In this document: piece by piece, positions 1 through 12,700 of the stretch
Layout of the letters: each line of letters opens with the position of its first letter
How positions within the stretch are numbered: the first letter of the stretch is position 1
From: Hordeum vulgare subsp. vulgare
Taxonomy: Eukaryota > Streptophyta > Magnoliopsida > Poales > Poaceae
Assembly (NCBI RefSeq): GCF_904849725.1
Contig: NC_058521.1
Span: 348,686,138-348,750,137 of the forward strand
Length of the DNA stretch: 64,000 nucleotides
Direction of reading: 5' to 3'
Notes under the pieces: model-generated
Database searches by the model: none
The model's input: the letters and a program-made list of their open reading frames with translations, nothing else
What the model was told of the DNA's origin: nothing
Translations under genes and position numbers: made by a program

Positions 1-2350
1 ACTCCCACGTACCCAATTTTTGCCATGTTTATTTTTTCCTTTTGCACTCACACACATTGCATAAATGTTGCATTCATAGCATATGATCTGTGTTCTTCGT
101 AGCTAGTAAATCGTAGCTCTGTTGGAGGTGATCGATATATGTAACTCGGCTAGAATGACATGTAGTTTCTCATGAACCACTTTGTTTTGCCGTTTAACAA
201 ACGTGAAATATGTGTAGGACAAATCTGGACATAATTGAAAATTAACATGTGAGGTCATATCGGAGGTGTTATATGTCATTTCCGACCTCATTTAAAATGT
301 CTAGATAGGTAGATTAATTGCGCTCCACCTCTTGCCATGCTTAACCACATTTAATATTGTCATGTATCTAATCAGGATAGAACTAAATAATTAAACGTGG
401 AGTTTCGTCAATATGCAACTCGTTGCATATTGAACTTCACTTAATGTGTAGTGTTTGAGTGTTGTGAATTGCCATGCCATGCCTTGCATATATTCAACCG
501 CTCATGCATCATTTGTGTTGTGCACCTTGTGGTGAATTCCGCGTGTTGATTTGTGTTTCCGGTTTGCTTCGTCTCGATAGAGTTCCGCGGCGTGCCGGAT
601 TGTGAGGACCCGTTCGACTACGTCGGTTCGTCTGCTTCATGGAGGCATTCTTCTTCCAAGCGGGATCTCAGGCAAGATGACCATTTCCCCAGATACCATT
701 ACTATCATTGCCATGCTAGTTTTATCGTTTCTGTCGCTATGTCTCGTTACCTACCACATGTTAAATATCAGCCTCTCAACAATGCCATGAAAACCTTCAA
801 CCTGTTCAACCTAGCAAACCACTGATTGGCTATGTTACTGCTTGCCTAACCTAGTGTAGCATTGCTAGTTGCAGGTGCTGTCGCTTCCATGTGATAACAT
901 GGGTTCCTTGTTATATCACCATATTAAATGCTATTTATTTTGATGCACCTATATACTTGGTAAAAGGTGGAAGGCTCGGCCTTTCTAGCCTGGTGTTTTG
1001 TTCCACCTTTGCCCCCTTAGTTTCCGGCTACCGGTGTTATGTTCCATAAATGAGCGCTCCTAACACGATCGGGGTTGTTATGGGGACCCCCTTGATAATT
1101 TGTTTTAGATTAAAGTTGGTCTGGCAAGGCCCAACATTGGTACTACATTTTCCTAAGCACCTAATAAAATTGCATAGGGACTTTCTGGACCCCGAGGATA
1201 ATTTAATCAACCCCTGGGCCAGTGCTCCTCATGAGTGTTGGTCCAAAACAGAGCAGCTTATTAGCGCTACCCGGGGCAACTCGGCGTTTGGAATGGTAAC
1301 CATCGCTCATCCGTCGTGTCCTGAGAACGAGATACGTGGCTCCTATCGGGATCGTCGACACGTTGGGCGGCCTTACTGCATTATTTTTACTTTTGACGAA
1401 ATATCTTGTGCATCGGGATTCCGGTGATGCTTTGGGTAATCTCAGAGTTGAGGTTTTCCACTAGGGAATCCGACGAGATCGCGAGCTTCGTGATTGAGGA
1501 TTTATGTGCGGCTTGTGGTAATTTGTGATGGACTAGTTGGAGCACCCCTGCAGGGTTAAATCTTTTTGGAAAGCCGTGCCCGCAGTTATGTGGCAACATG
1601 GAAATTTGTTTAACACTGGTTCTAGATAACTTGAAGTTAACTTAATTAAAATATGCCAACTGTGTGCGTAACCGTGACTGTCTCTTTCGTGAGTTCCTTC
1701 TCCGACCGAGGACACAGTGGGGTTATGTCTGACCTAGGTAGGTGTTCAGAATCATTCATTTGATCAACAATAGTTCATGTCGGTTATGCGTAGATCTTCC
1801 CTCTCTTTGTTCTTGTACTCGTAAGTTAGCCACCTAATATATGCTTAGCCGCTGCCGCAACCTCACCACTTAACCATGCCTCACCCATTAAGCTTTGCTA
1901 GTCTTGATACCTTTGGAAATGAGATTGCTGAGTCCCATGTGGCTCACAGATTACTAGAACACCAGTTGCAGGTACATGTAAAGGTTACTTGAAGCGAGCG
2001 CGTTGATTGTTCATTTGGAGTTGCTTCTTCTTCTTCTTCTTCTTCTTCTTCTTCGATCTAGGATGGGTTCCAGGCCGGCAGCCTGGGATAGCAAGGATGG
2101 ACGTCGTTCTTCTTTTCTCGTTTATTTTCGTCCGTAGTCGGACCCTGCTCTTCTTCATGACGATTATGTATTGTACTGGTGTGACTCTGATGTAGCTTGT
2201 GGCGAGTGTAAGCCAATTCTATGTATATCTCATCTTTTCAGTACATGTACTTGTAACGATATCCATTCTTGCGACACGACGAGATGCGTTTCTATCCCTA
2301 ACGAGGCCTTCGTGCCAAATTGAGGATAGGGTCGCATCTTGGGCGTGACA
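1..2350. mobile_element. LTR retrotransposon end, running off the left edge
   Basis: This stretch carries no supported coding region. It ends at 2350 in a TG/CA-type boundary (minus-strand reading TGTCACGCCC), after which sequence of the CACTA Ulp1-type gene begins. The body resembles a long Gypsy LTR of Triticeae, with a short (TTC)n run at about 2025-2053. The other LTR end, the internal region and the second target-site copy lie outside the window, so orientation and family are not assigned. Part of 1-2350 could be internal sequence rather than LTR. Confidence 0.55.
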
Positions 2351-2407
2351 ATAATGGTATTGAAACTAGAATAAAGAGATGCGCGGATCTAGCTAGTAGT
2401 TACTTAC

Positions 2408-3717
2408 ATCTATTTGTGTAAATGTAAGATCTGACTTCCAATCACCCCGAGCCTTGGCGGTGAACCGTTTCCAAGCCCTGCCAAGAAAAGGAAACGAATA
2501 AAGGAGTTCTATATTAATTCCTTGCTACCAGGAAATGAATGAGAAGTTGCCGATATAGTGCCATAATGATTGAAATTACCTCTGGAGGCATTCATGTATG
2601 TTCGTCCATTCAGCGAGGGGTGTGCGTCTCGGGTCCATGACTATTACTTGTCCCTCCTCAGGTACAATGATTAACAAAATAAAGTGGAACCTGCGCGCGC
2701 ATAACGAGTCAATTATACGTACACTTATAATAACATCGAGTAAGCGAAAATATAATGTGTGTATAGTAACACTCACTTGAAGTCGTAAGGAAATTGTATT
2801 TCCCTTTTGGTACTGCAAAACCTTAACCCTTGTACCAAGTTATTCTCTGTCTCACGGGGATTCGTTTTGACACTTTGGTGATGATTGTAATATGGGTCAA
2901 TGAACCCAATGTCATAGATTTGTCCTCTTTTGCATTCGAGAATCTTCATTCTGCAAAATTAATATAGTGATGAGTAAGATTATACATGCAAGAACAAGCT
3001 GAGTAAGACTTAATGACATAAATTAATAATACTTACGAACAAGAGGCACTCATGATAGATTTGTCGATGGCGTCTTGTTTGTATAACTGAAATAATTCGT
3101 CGAATTCAATCATGTGCACGCCTCGTCCAGTCCCAAAATACTCGTCTTCATATGAAACGTAGATCTAGTTTGCTATTTAGTACATGCTTGCATGTACCAG
3201 TCATGCAATCTTCGCATTTTGTTTGGTAGCTCATCGACTAACTCAGGTTTGACGAGAGGAGACCCGTATCGGTACACGTATGTTACGTCAGCGAATTCCT
3301 GCAAATGGTCTAAGTACTCTGAAATAGGCATGCCTTGAGCCTTAGCTGCTTCTCCGTATATTGCAACAAACTCCGGATCGATAGCAGTTGTTTCTTCATT
3401 CATTTGCTCGACCGCAGCTCCCCTCGAGCACACCTTTGTATCGGAATACACTCTGAGCGGGGGGCACGATTGGTTTTTCTGTTCTCCGAGCTGGGCAACT
3501 GATTTCCCGTTGGACGTACTACTCTTCAACCGCTGCTTTTCTGCCTGAGTCGACTTGAGAATAGAGAGTTCATAGTCTGCTGGCAACGGTGGCGGTGGAT
3601 CTGCAAGGTTTTTCAGCATTTTCACGCACGCATCGTGATCTTCTCGGGTGTTCGGGAACTCTGGCTCTTTCGGCTTCTTCTTGTTAGCCACTTCAGCCTT
3701 TCACTGTTGATGCTGGG
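2408..3717 (-). pseudogene. CACTA ORF2, C-terminal part with Ulp1-protease-like exons
   Basis: This is the downstream half of a CACTA second-ORF gene. Such genes encode a protein of unclear role in transposition, with a SUMO-protease (Ulp1/C48)-like C-terminus. The exon ending at 3173 carries the proline-rich PPPPLPADYELSI stretch, VAQLGEQKNQS and ends in DWYMQACTK. Further exons with GT/AG borders are visible at about 3037-3170 (HMIEFDELFQLY), 2777-2950 (RGQIYDIGFIDPYYNHH), 2580-2690 (FILLIIVPEEGQVIVMDPRR, the protease-core-like part) and 2408-2477 (AWKRFTAKARGDWK). A stop and a frame change near 3170 separate the first two exons. The upstream half lies beyond the retrotransposon, at 29045-31242. 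The last exons are cut off by the LTR ending at 2350. A functional product is not expected. Confidence 0.7.
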
Positions 3718-5262
3718 TGATACGTCTCCTTCCTATCTACAATTTTTTATTGTTTCGTGCCAATATTCTACAACTTTCATATACTTTGGCAACTTTTTAT
3801 ACTATCTTTGGGACTAACATATTGATCCAGTGCCCAATGCCAATTCATGTTTGTTGCATGTTTTTTGTTTCGTAGAATATCCATACCAAACGAAGTCCAA
3901 GTGCAATAAAAAACCTATGGGTATTATTTTGGAATATTTATGATTTTTGGGAAGAGGAATCAACGTGAAACGATGCCCGAGGGGGTCACGAGCCCATGAG
4001 GCGCGCCCTACCCCCCCCCTAGGCGCACCTGGCAGGCTCATGACCAACCCCTAAGACGGTTGGGGCCCTTCTTTCGCCGCAAGAAAGATAATATCCGGGA
4101 TAAAATCGTGTTAAAAGGACACCTCAATCAAAGTTACAGATCTCCGGGAATTTAAGAAACGGTGAAAGGACAGAATGGGGGAGCACAGAAACAGAAGGAC
4201 ACAGAGAGAGAGAGAGAGAGATCTAATCTCGGAGGGGCTCTCGCCCCTCCGCCGCCATGGAGACCATGGACCAGAGGGGAAACCCTTCTCCGATCTAGGG
4301 AGGAGGTCAAGGAAGAATAAGAAGAAGGGGTGCTCTCTCCCCCTCTCTCCCGGCGGCACCGGAACGCCGCCCGGGACATCATCGCGTGACGGCGATCTAC
4401 ACCAACACCTCCGTCATCTTCACCAACACCTCCATCACCTTCCCCCATCTATATTCAGCGGTCCACTCTCCCGCAACCCGATGTACCCTCTACTTGAACA
4501 TGGTGCTTTATGCTTCATATTATTATCCAATGATGTGTTGTCATCCTATGATGTCTAAGTAGATTTTCGTTGTCCTATCGGTGATTGATGAATTGCTATG
4601 ATTGGTTTAATTTGCTTGTGGTTATGTTGCTGTCATTTGGTGCCCATCATATGACCGCGTGCGTGGATCACACCATAGGGTTAGTAGTATGTTGATAGGA
4701 CTTTGTATTGGTGGGCAAGGGTGACAGAAGCTTCAGCCTAGCATAGAAATTGATGCATACGAGATTGAAGGGGGACCAATATATCTTATTGCTATGGTTG
4801 GGTCTTACCTTAATGAACGTTAGTAGTTGCGGATGCTTGCTAATAGTTCGAATCATAAGTGCATATAATTCCAAGTAAGGGATGACATGCTAGCAGTGGC
4901 CTCTCCCACATAAAACTTGCTATCGGTCTGGTAACATAGTCAATTGCTTAGGGACAATTCCGCAACTCCTACCACCACTTTTCCACACTCGCTAAACTAA
5001 CGTAATTGTTTCTTTATTTAAAAGCCCCTAGTTTTTATTTACGTGTTCTTTATTTTCTTGCAAACCTATCCTATCACACCTACAAAGTGCTTCTAGTTTC
5101 ATACTTGTTCTAGGTAAAGCGAACGTAAAGTGTGCGTAGAGTTGTATCGGTGGTCGATAGAACTTGAGGGAATATTTGTCCTACCTTCAGCTTCTCGTTG
5201 GGTTCGACACTCTTACTTATCGAGAAAGGCTACAATTGACCCCCTATACTTGTGGGTTATCA
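3718..5262 (+). repeat. 5' LTR of the 3718-29044 element
   Basis: The LTR is 1545 bp, starts TGATACGTCTCC and ends GGGTTATCA. It is closely similar along its length to 27514-29044, for example the shared stretches around 4430-4560 and 28230-28340. It is preceded by CTGGG and followed 11 bp later by the primer-binding site. Confidence 0.9.
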
Positions 5263-5273
5263 AGACCTTTTTC

Positions 5274-5291
5274 TGGCGCCGTTGCCGGGGA
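5274..5291 (+). other. Primer-binding site, tRNA-Asp type
   Basis: The 18-mer TGGCGCCGTTGCCGGGGA is complementary to the 3' end of plant tRNA-Asp, including its CCA tail. It lies 12 bp after the LTR end. This site would prime minus-strand DNA synthesis. Confidence 0.85.
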
Positions 5292-5385
5292 GCAATAGCA
5301 TGGGGTGAATATTCTCGTGTGTGCTTGTTTGCTTTATCACTAAGTAGATTTATTTTCTATTCTAAGTTGTTCTCTATCTTTAGTT

Positions 5386-6671
5386 ATGGATATGGAACAC
5401 GAAATACCAAAAAAATTAGGTGTACTTGCTACTCATGGAGATGGGGAACCTCCTAAAACCCTCGATGCTCGTTATGTGGAAAGTATTATGCACTTCTTTA
5501 ATAATCCTGAGAAAACCACATTCAATTATATAATGGGATACACGTTGGATCAACGTGAATACTTTAGGGATTATCGCTTGACTCAAAAAGGGAAACTATT
5601 ATGGGATCAAATTCATATGTTGAAATGGTATGCTTGGGATCTATGCTTGAGATATGATATTACTTGTTGCTCTAGGATGGAGGCTCAACACCTTCCCTTT
5701 TCTTGTAAATTTAATGCTAATGAAACCTTGGCTTCTTATGCTAATGGTATATATGATTACTATGATGTGGAACAAATAGAAGAGTTTGTTGCTTTTATGG
5801 GTGCTTATGAAATTGAAGCTCTGCTTAAAAAGTGTGATGATAATGATGATGTTGTTTACCGATCTGAAAATTTGGTTATGCTTCATTATTGTTATACTAA
5901 TTATGAATATAATGCCCATATTTATCGATTTATGGAGAAATTATATGCTTCCCAAGAAGAGACTAACATTTTGCAGGAAACTATGGAAGAAGAAAATGCT
6001 GAAACAGTGAGCTCATTAGATGAAAAAGATGACGAGGAGAGCGAAGAACAAAAGGAGGAAGAGCGGACTAGCTACCCGTGCCCACCTTCTAATGAGAGTA
6101 ACTCTTCAACTCATACATTGTTTAATTTCCCTTCGTTCTTACCTAAGGATGAATGCTATGTTGATTGCTATATCCCTTGGATTCATTTGAAATATCCCTT
6201 TTTGATGAACTTGATGCTTGTGATGCTTGTGGACATGATGCCAATATGAATGATGCTTATGAAGATGAACTTGCTATAGTTCCTTATGTTAAACATGAAA
6301 TTGTTGATATCACACCCATTTATGATAGTCCTATTATCTTTTTGAACTCTCCCAACTACACTATATCGGAGAAGTTTGCTCTTATTAGGGATTACATAGA
6401 TGGGTTGCCTTCTACTATTACACATGATGATTTTGATGAATATAATATGCATGTGCTTGCTGCCCCTACTTGCAATTATTATGAGAGAGAAACTACATCT
6501 CCACCTTTCTATGTTTCCAATACGATAAAATTGCAAGAAACTGCTTATGCTATGTATTGGCCTTCACTTGATGTGCATGAATTGTTCTTTTATGACATGA
6601 CAATGCATAGGAAGAGAGTTAGACTTCGTCATTGCATGATATATGTTACCTTGTGCTCACTACTAAATTAA
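5386..6671 (+). pseudogene. Unrecognised protein of the non-autonomous retrotransposon
   Basis: A 287-codon frame starts at 5386, about 95 bp after the primer-binding site, and runs to 6249. The reading then continues in another frame from about 6165 to 6671 (SFEISLFDELDACDACGHDA onward). A single frame change around 6170-6200 therefore seems to have split one protein of roughly 420 residues. It is rich in Tyr, Asp and Glu, with an acidic run (DEKDDEESEEQKEEE) near the middle. I see no zinc knuckle, protease, RT or integrase motif. By position it takes the place of gag, but gag homology is only an inference. I recognise it as the type of protein carried by non-autonomous Triticeae LTR elements and know no function. 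Confidence 0.6.
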
Positions 6672-7943
6672 AAATCATTGTTAGTTAAAATTGGCTTTGA
6701 TATACCTTGGGATCCGGGTGGATCCATTACTTGAGCACTTTATGCCTAGCTTAATGGCTTTAAAGAAAGCGCTGCCTGGGAGACAACCCGGAAGTTTTAG
6801 AGAGTCATTTATTTCTGTTGAGTGCTTTTATATAGTTTTAAAACAAAAAATATATAGAGGGGAACTTAAAACTTTTTCAAAAAGAGAAGCGATTGAAAGG
6901 TGATGCATTGTGAAAGTGAGGGTCGACCTTGAACACTTGTGTTCATGTTCATGGAAACATTGTAGAATTTTTCATGGAAGTTTCTCGCAAAAATAATCAT
7001 ACCCTTGTACAATTCCATTGTATTATAAAAATAATGTGCCAAGTAAAGCCTTTATGATTAGTTTGGGTGATAGTTGTTTGATCATGCTGAAAAAGAAAGA
7101 AACTTTGCACTCACGAAATCATTTCTTATTTCTATAGAGAGTGATATTGAGTTGATTATTTTTGCTGCTGATTGATATACAAATTTACTTAATTATCATA
7201 TTTGTATCAGAATTTTTGGAGTATCATAAGTATGGTATAAGTTCAGATTACTACAGACTGTTCTGTTTTTGACAGATTCTGTTTTCTATGCATTGTTCTC
7301 TTATTTTGATGAATCTATGGGTAGTATCGGGGGGGGGGGTATGAACCATGGTGAAGTTAGATTACAGTAGATATAATGCTAATATGAATTTGGAATGAGT
7401 TCACAACAATACTTAAAGTGGCGATTTACTTTATTATACTAACGGATCTCACAAAGGTTTTGTTGAGTTTTGTGTGATTGAAGTTTTCAAGTTTTGGGTG
7501 AGACCACGATGGATGAAGGAGTAAGGAGAGGCAAGAGCCTAAGCTTGGGGATGCCCGAGGCACCCCAAGGTAATATTCAAGGAAGACTCAAGCGTCTAAG
7601 CTTGGGGATGCCCTGGAAGGCATCCCCTCTTTCATCTACAATCTATCGGTAATTTTACTCGGAGCTATATTTTTATTCGTCACATGCTATGTGCAAATGC
7701 TTGGAGCGTCTTTTGTGTTTATTTTCCATTTTTCTTTTATGCACAATGATGGTATGAGATAGTCCTTGGTTGGTTTATAGAATGCTATTTGCACTTCACT
7801 TATATCTTTTGAGTATGGCTTTATAGAATGCTTGATGTGCTTCACTTATATCATTTGAAGTTTGGATTGCCTGTTTCCCTACACATAGAAAACCTCCATT
7901 TGTAGAATGCTCTTTTGCTTCACTTATATTTGTTAGAGCGGGG
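6672..7943 (+). other. Non-coding internal region of the retrotransposon
   Basis: No gene is seen. Conserved landmarks are the small hairpin GGGAGACAACCC (6778-6789), two internal copies of the purine tract AAGCTTGGGGATGC (7541-7554, 7598-7611), a 9-bp-stem hairpin (7604-7627), a G10 run near 7331 and short tandem repeats of the GAATGCT...CTTCACTTATAT type (about 7770-7935). The same order of landmarks recurs at 62450-63700 in another element. Confidence 0.7.
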
Positions 7944-8701
7944 TGATACGTCTCCAACGTATCTATAATTTTTTATGGTTTCATGCTATTATCTTGTCAA
8001 ACTTTGGATGTTTTGCATGCCTTTTATTTATTTTCTAGGACTAACTTATTAGCTCAGTGCCAAGTGCCAGTTCCTGTTTTTTCCATGTTTTTGACCCCTT
8101 TCAGAGGAGAGTTTGAAATGGAGTCCAAACGGAAGAAAATCCCCGAAAAGATTTTTTCTGGAAAGGAAGAAGATCGGAGAGCTTGGGGGCCAAGCAAGAA
8201 GAGCCCTAGGTGCCCTCAAGCCCCCACCCCGCGGCCAGGGGGGCCGCGCCATGCAGGCTTGTGGGCCCCCTGGAGGTCCCCTGACCTAGATCTTGCACCT
8301 ATAAATTCCCAAATATTCCCAAAAAAATCAGGGGAGCATCGTAATCACTTTTCCGCCGCCGCAAGCTTCTGTCTCCGCAAGATTCCATCTGGGGCACGTC
8401 CTGGTGCCCTGCCGGAGGGGGGATTCGGACACGGAAGGCTTCTCCATCAACACCATGACCTCTCCGATGATGCGTGAGTAGTTCACCATAGACCTACGGG
8501 TCCATAGCTAGTAACTAGATGGCTTCTTCTCTCACTTGGATCTTCAATACAAAGTTCTCCATGATCTTCATGGAGATCTATCAGATGTAATCTTCTTTTG
8601 CGGTGTGTTTGTCGAGATCCGATGAATTGTGGATTTATGATCAGATTATCTATGAATCTTATTTGAGTTTCTTCTGATCTCTCTTACGCATGATTTCATA
8701 T

Positions 8702-9250
8702 CACTACAGGAATCAGCTTCTTTGCCGTCTGCCATCACAGACGGCAACGACTAAATCACGGACGGCAAAGACAAAACAACAGACGACAAAGAATCTCACG
8801 GCCGGCAAAATTTCTGCGTCAGCCTACGACGGCATAGGACCTTCTTTGCCGTCAGCGGACAGCAAAGCTCTTTGCCGTCATCTTTCCTTAGGAGCAGTCG
8901 GCAAAGTGCTCGAGACGGCAGCCGACAGGCGTTGCCTCCGTTAGGGGTTAACGGAGGCTTTGCCGTCTGCCTCCCCCTTATTCTTTGCCGTCTGCCTCCC
9001 CTTATTCTTTGCCGTCTGCCTCACCCTTATTCTTTGTCGTCTGCCTCCTCCTCCCCCCCTCCACTCTTTGTCGTCTGCCTCCTCCTCCCCCCTCCTCTGT
9101 GCCCTCTTCTTTGCCGTCTGCCCACCCTGGAGGCAGACGTCAAAGAGCCTATATAGACACCCCAGGATGCACAGCTAGGTGCCATGTGGCACCTTTGCCA
9201 TCTGCCAGCTGATGGCACAGGTCTTTGCCATCAGCTGCCAGACGACAAAG
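8702..9250. repeat. CACTA left terminus with subterminal repeats
   Basis: The 14-bp terminal repeat is followed by many direct and inverted copies of CTTTGCCGTCTGCC and its variants (CTTTGCCGTCAGC, GACGGCAAAG), some spaced by C-rich runs. In this superfamily such subterminal motifs bind the element's DNA-binding protein. Open frames here are artefacts of the repeats. Confidence 0.85.
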
Positions 9251-9289
9251 AGCCCATATAGTACCTGTTTTTTTGTTTTATATTATTTC

Positions 9290-9348
<59 letters not shown>

Positions 9349-9700
9349 TTGACATCACATTTATATAATTCACCACACATATATGATATATAGTTCACCA
9401 CACATGTACTTGCCAACACATATATATAATTCACCACACATATATGATATACATATAAATCAATGTACATCCCCATATATCGAAAGAACCAACATACAAA
9501 GTATTGCACTGTTTATCCATATATACATATACATATAGTTCGACATTGTTCAACAACTCAAATGAAAACTAGATGATATACATATAAAGTTCATCCATCG
9601 AGATTGTTCAACTCCATGAATGCCAGCTTCCATGCATGTAGGATATCCAATCTGCAAAAATATGAATAAGAAAGTCAGAAGAAGAACAAAATATGACGTT
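9251..9700. repeat. AT-rich spacer with (AC)n microsatellite
   Basis: A pure AC dinucleotide run covers about 9294-9337 and passes into TATATA and repeated CACACATATATGATATA units up to about 9480. The remainder to 9700 is AT-rich with no gene. Confidence 0.85.
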
Positions 9701-12700
9701 TTTCAGCTAATTATGTCATTTTTAGTGGAAAACAAGCTAAGAATATAATATTCATGAGCTAACCAAGGTTCTCATGCCATTTTTAGCTTATTATGGCATT
9801 TTGGAGCTAAATGGGTTAATTAAAGCAAGGATAATATGAAAGAGAAGAAGAAAGAGGAGGAGGAGAAGAAGAAGAAATCAATAAGAAGGAGGAGAAGGAC
9901 TAGAAGGTCCTCCTCCTCCTTCTCCTTCTTCTCTTCTTCTTCTTCTTCTTCTTCTTCTTTCTTTTCATTTTGCCTATTTCTTCTCCTCTTCTCCTCTTGT
10001 TGGAGCTAAATTACCTAATTATGTCTTTTTAGACTAAATGGGTTAATTATCCCATTTTAGAGGAAAACAAGCTAAGTATATAATATTCATGAGCTAACCA
10101 AGGTTCTTATGCCATTTTGAGCTTATTATGGTATTCTGGAGCTATATGGGCTAATTATGTCATTGTTGGGGAAATTAAAGCAAGAATAATATGAAAGAGG
10201 AGAAGAAAGAGGAGGACGAGGAGAAGAAGAAGAAATCAAGAAGAAGGAGGAGAAGGAGGAGGAGGAGAAGGACTAGAAGGTCCTTGGCCAAGGACCTTCT
10301 ACTCCTTCTCCTCCTCCTCCTCCTCCTCCTCCTTCTCCTTCTTCTCTTCTTCTTCTTCTTCTTCTTCTTTCTTTTCATTTTGCCTATTTCTTCTCCTCTT
10401 CTCCTCTTGTTGGAGCTAAATTACTTAATTATGTCTTTTTGGAGCTAAATGGGTTAGTTATCCCATTTTATAGGAAAACAAGCTAAGTATATAATATTCA
10501 TGAGCTAACCAAGGTTCTTATGCCATTTTGAGATTATTATGGTATTTTGGAGCTAAATGGGCTAATTATGTCATTGTTGGGGAAATTAAAGCAAGGATAA
10601 TATGAAATAGGAGAAGAAAGAGGAGGAGGAGGAGAAGAAGAAGAAATCAAGAAGAAGGAGGAGAAGGAGTAGAAGGAGGAGGAGGAGAAGGACTAGAACG
10701 TCCTTGGCCTTCTCCTTCTCCTCCTCCTCCTCCTCCTTCTCCTTCTTCTCTTCTTCTTCTTCTTCTTATTTCTTTTCATTTTCCTATTTCTTCTGCTCTT
10801 CTCCTCTTGTTGGAGCTAAATTACCTAATTATGTCTTTTTGGAGCTAAATGGGCTAATTATCCCATTTTAGAGGAAAACAAGCTAAGTATATAATATTCA
10901 TAAGCTAACCAAGGTTCTTATGCCATTTTGAGCTTATTATGGTATTTTGGAACTAAATGGGCTAATTATGTCATTGTTGGGGAAATTAAAGCAAGGATAA
11001 TATGAAAGAGGAGGAGAAAGAGGAGGAGGATGAGGAGAAGAAGAAATCAAGAAGAAGGAGGAGAAGGAGGAGGAGGAGGAGGAGGAGAAGGACTAGAAGG
11101 TCCTTGGCCTTCTCCTTCTCCTCCTCCTCCTCCTCATTCTCCTTCTTCTCTTCTTCTTCTTGTTTCTTTTCATTTTTCCTATTTCTTCTCCTCTTCTCCT
11201 CTTGTTGGAGCTAAATTACCTAATTATGTCTTTTTGGAGCTAAATGGGCTAATTATCCCATTTTAGAGGAAAACAAGCTAAGCATATAATATTCATGAGC
11301 TAACCAAGGTTCTTATGCCATTTTGAGCTTATTATGGTATTTTGGAGCTAAATTGGCTAATTATGTCATTGTTGGGGAAATTAAAGCAAGGATAATATTA
11401 GAGAGGATAATAAACAGGAGGAGGAGAAGAATAAGAATTAATCAAGAAGAAGGAGGAGAAGGAGGAGAAGGAGGAGGAGGAGAAGGATTAGAAGGTCCTT
11501 CGCCTTCTGCTTCTCCTCCTCCTCCTCCTCCTTCTCCTTCTTCTCTTCTTCTTCTTCTTCTTCTTCTTCCTTCTTTTCATTTTTCCTATTTCTTCTCCTC
11601 TTCTCCTCTTGTTGGAGCTAAATTACCTAATTATGTCTTTTTGGAGCTAAATGGGCTAATTATCCCATTTTAGAGGAAAACAAGCTAAGTATATAATATT
11701 CATGATAACCAAGGTTCTGATGCCATTTTGAGCTTATTATGGTATTTTGGAGCTAAATGGGCTAATTATGTCATTGTTGGGGAAATTAAAGCAAGGATAA
11801 TATGAAAGAGGAGAATAAAGAGGAGGAGGAGGAGAAGAATAAGAAATCAAGAAGAAGGAGGAGAAGGAGGAGAAGGAGAAGGAGGAGAAGGACTAGAAGA
11901 TCCTTGGCCTTCTCCTCCTCCTCCTCCTCCTCCTCCTCCTCCTTCTCCTCCTTCTCCTTCTTCTCTTCTACTTCTTCTTCTTTCTTTTCATTTTTCCTAT
12001 TTCTTCTCCTCTTCTTGGAGCTAAATTACCTAATTATGTTTTATTGGAGCTAAATGGGCTAATTATCTCATTTTAGAGGAAAACAAGCTAATACATAATA
12101 TTCATGAGCTAACCAAGGCTCTTATGCCATTTTGATGTTATTATGGCATTTTGCAGCTAAATGGGCTAATTATGTATTTTTTGGGAAATTAAAGCAAGGA
12201 TAATATGAAAGTGGATAAGAAAGAGGAGGAGGAGGAGAATAAGAAGAAATCAATAAGAAGGAGGAGGAGAACGACTAGAAGGTCCTTGGCCTCTCCTCCT
12301 TCTCCTCCTCCTCCTCCTCCTTCTCCTTCTTCTCTTCTTCTTCTTCTTCTTTCTTTTCATTTTTCCTATTTCTTCTCCTCTTCTCCTCTTCTTGGAGCTA
12401 AATTACCTAATTATGTCTTTTTGGAGCTAAATGGGCTAATTATCTCATTTTAGAGGAAAACAAGCTAAGTATATAATATTCATGAGCTAACCAAGGTTCT
12501 TATGCCATTTTGAGGTTATTATGGCATTTTGGAGCTAAATGGGCTAATTATGTCTCTTTGGGGAAATTAAAGCAAGGATAATATGAAAGAGGAGAAGAAA
12601 TAGTAGGAGGAGGAGAAGAAGAAGAAATCAAGAAGAAGGAGGAGAAGCAGGAGAAGGAGGAGGAGGAGAAGGACTAGAAGGTCAAGGACCTTCTAGTCCG

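Noticed and set aside
1050..1427. 125-codon frame within the left LTR
   Set aside because: No recognisable domain, and its position inside an LTR-like region argues against a gene.
8690..9218. Overlapping frames at the left CACTA terminus
   Set aside because: They follow the CTTTGCCGTCTGCC subterminal repeats (MPSAS/VCLPL patterns) and are not genes.
9294..9337. (AC)n run considered as a CRISPR- or telomere-like array
   Set aside because: A plain dinucleotide microsatellite with no spacers.
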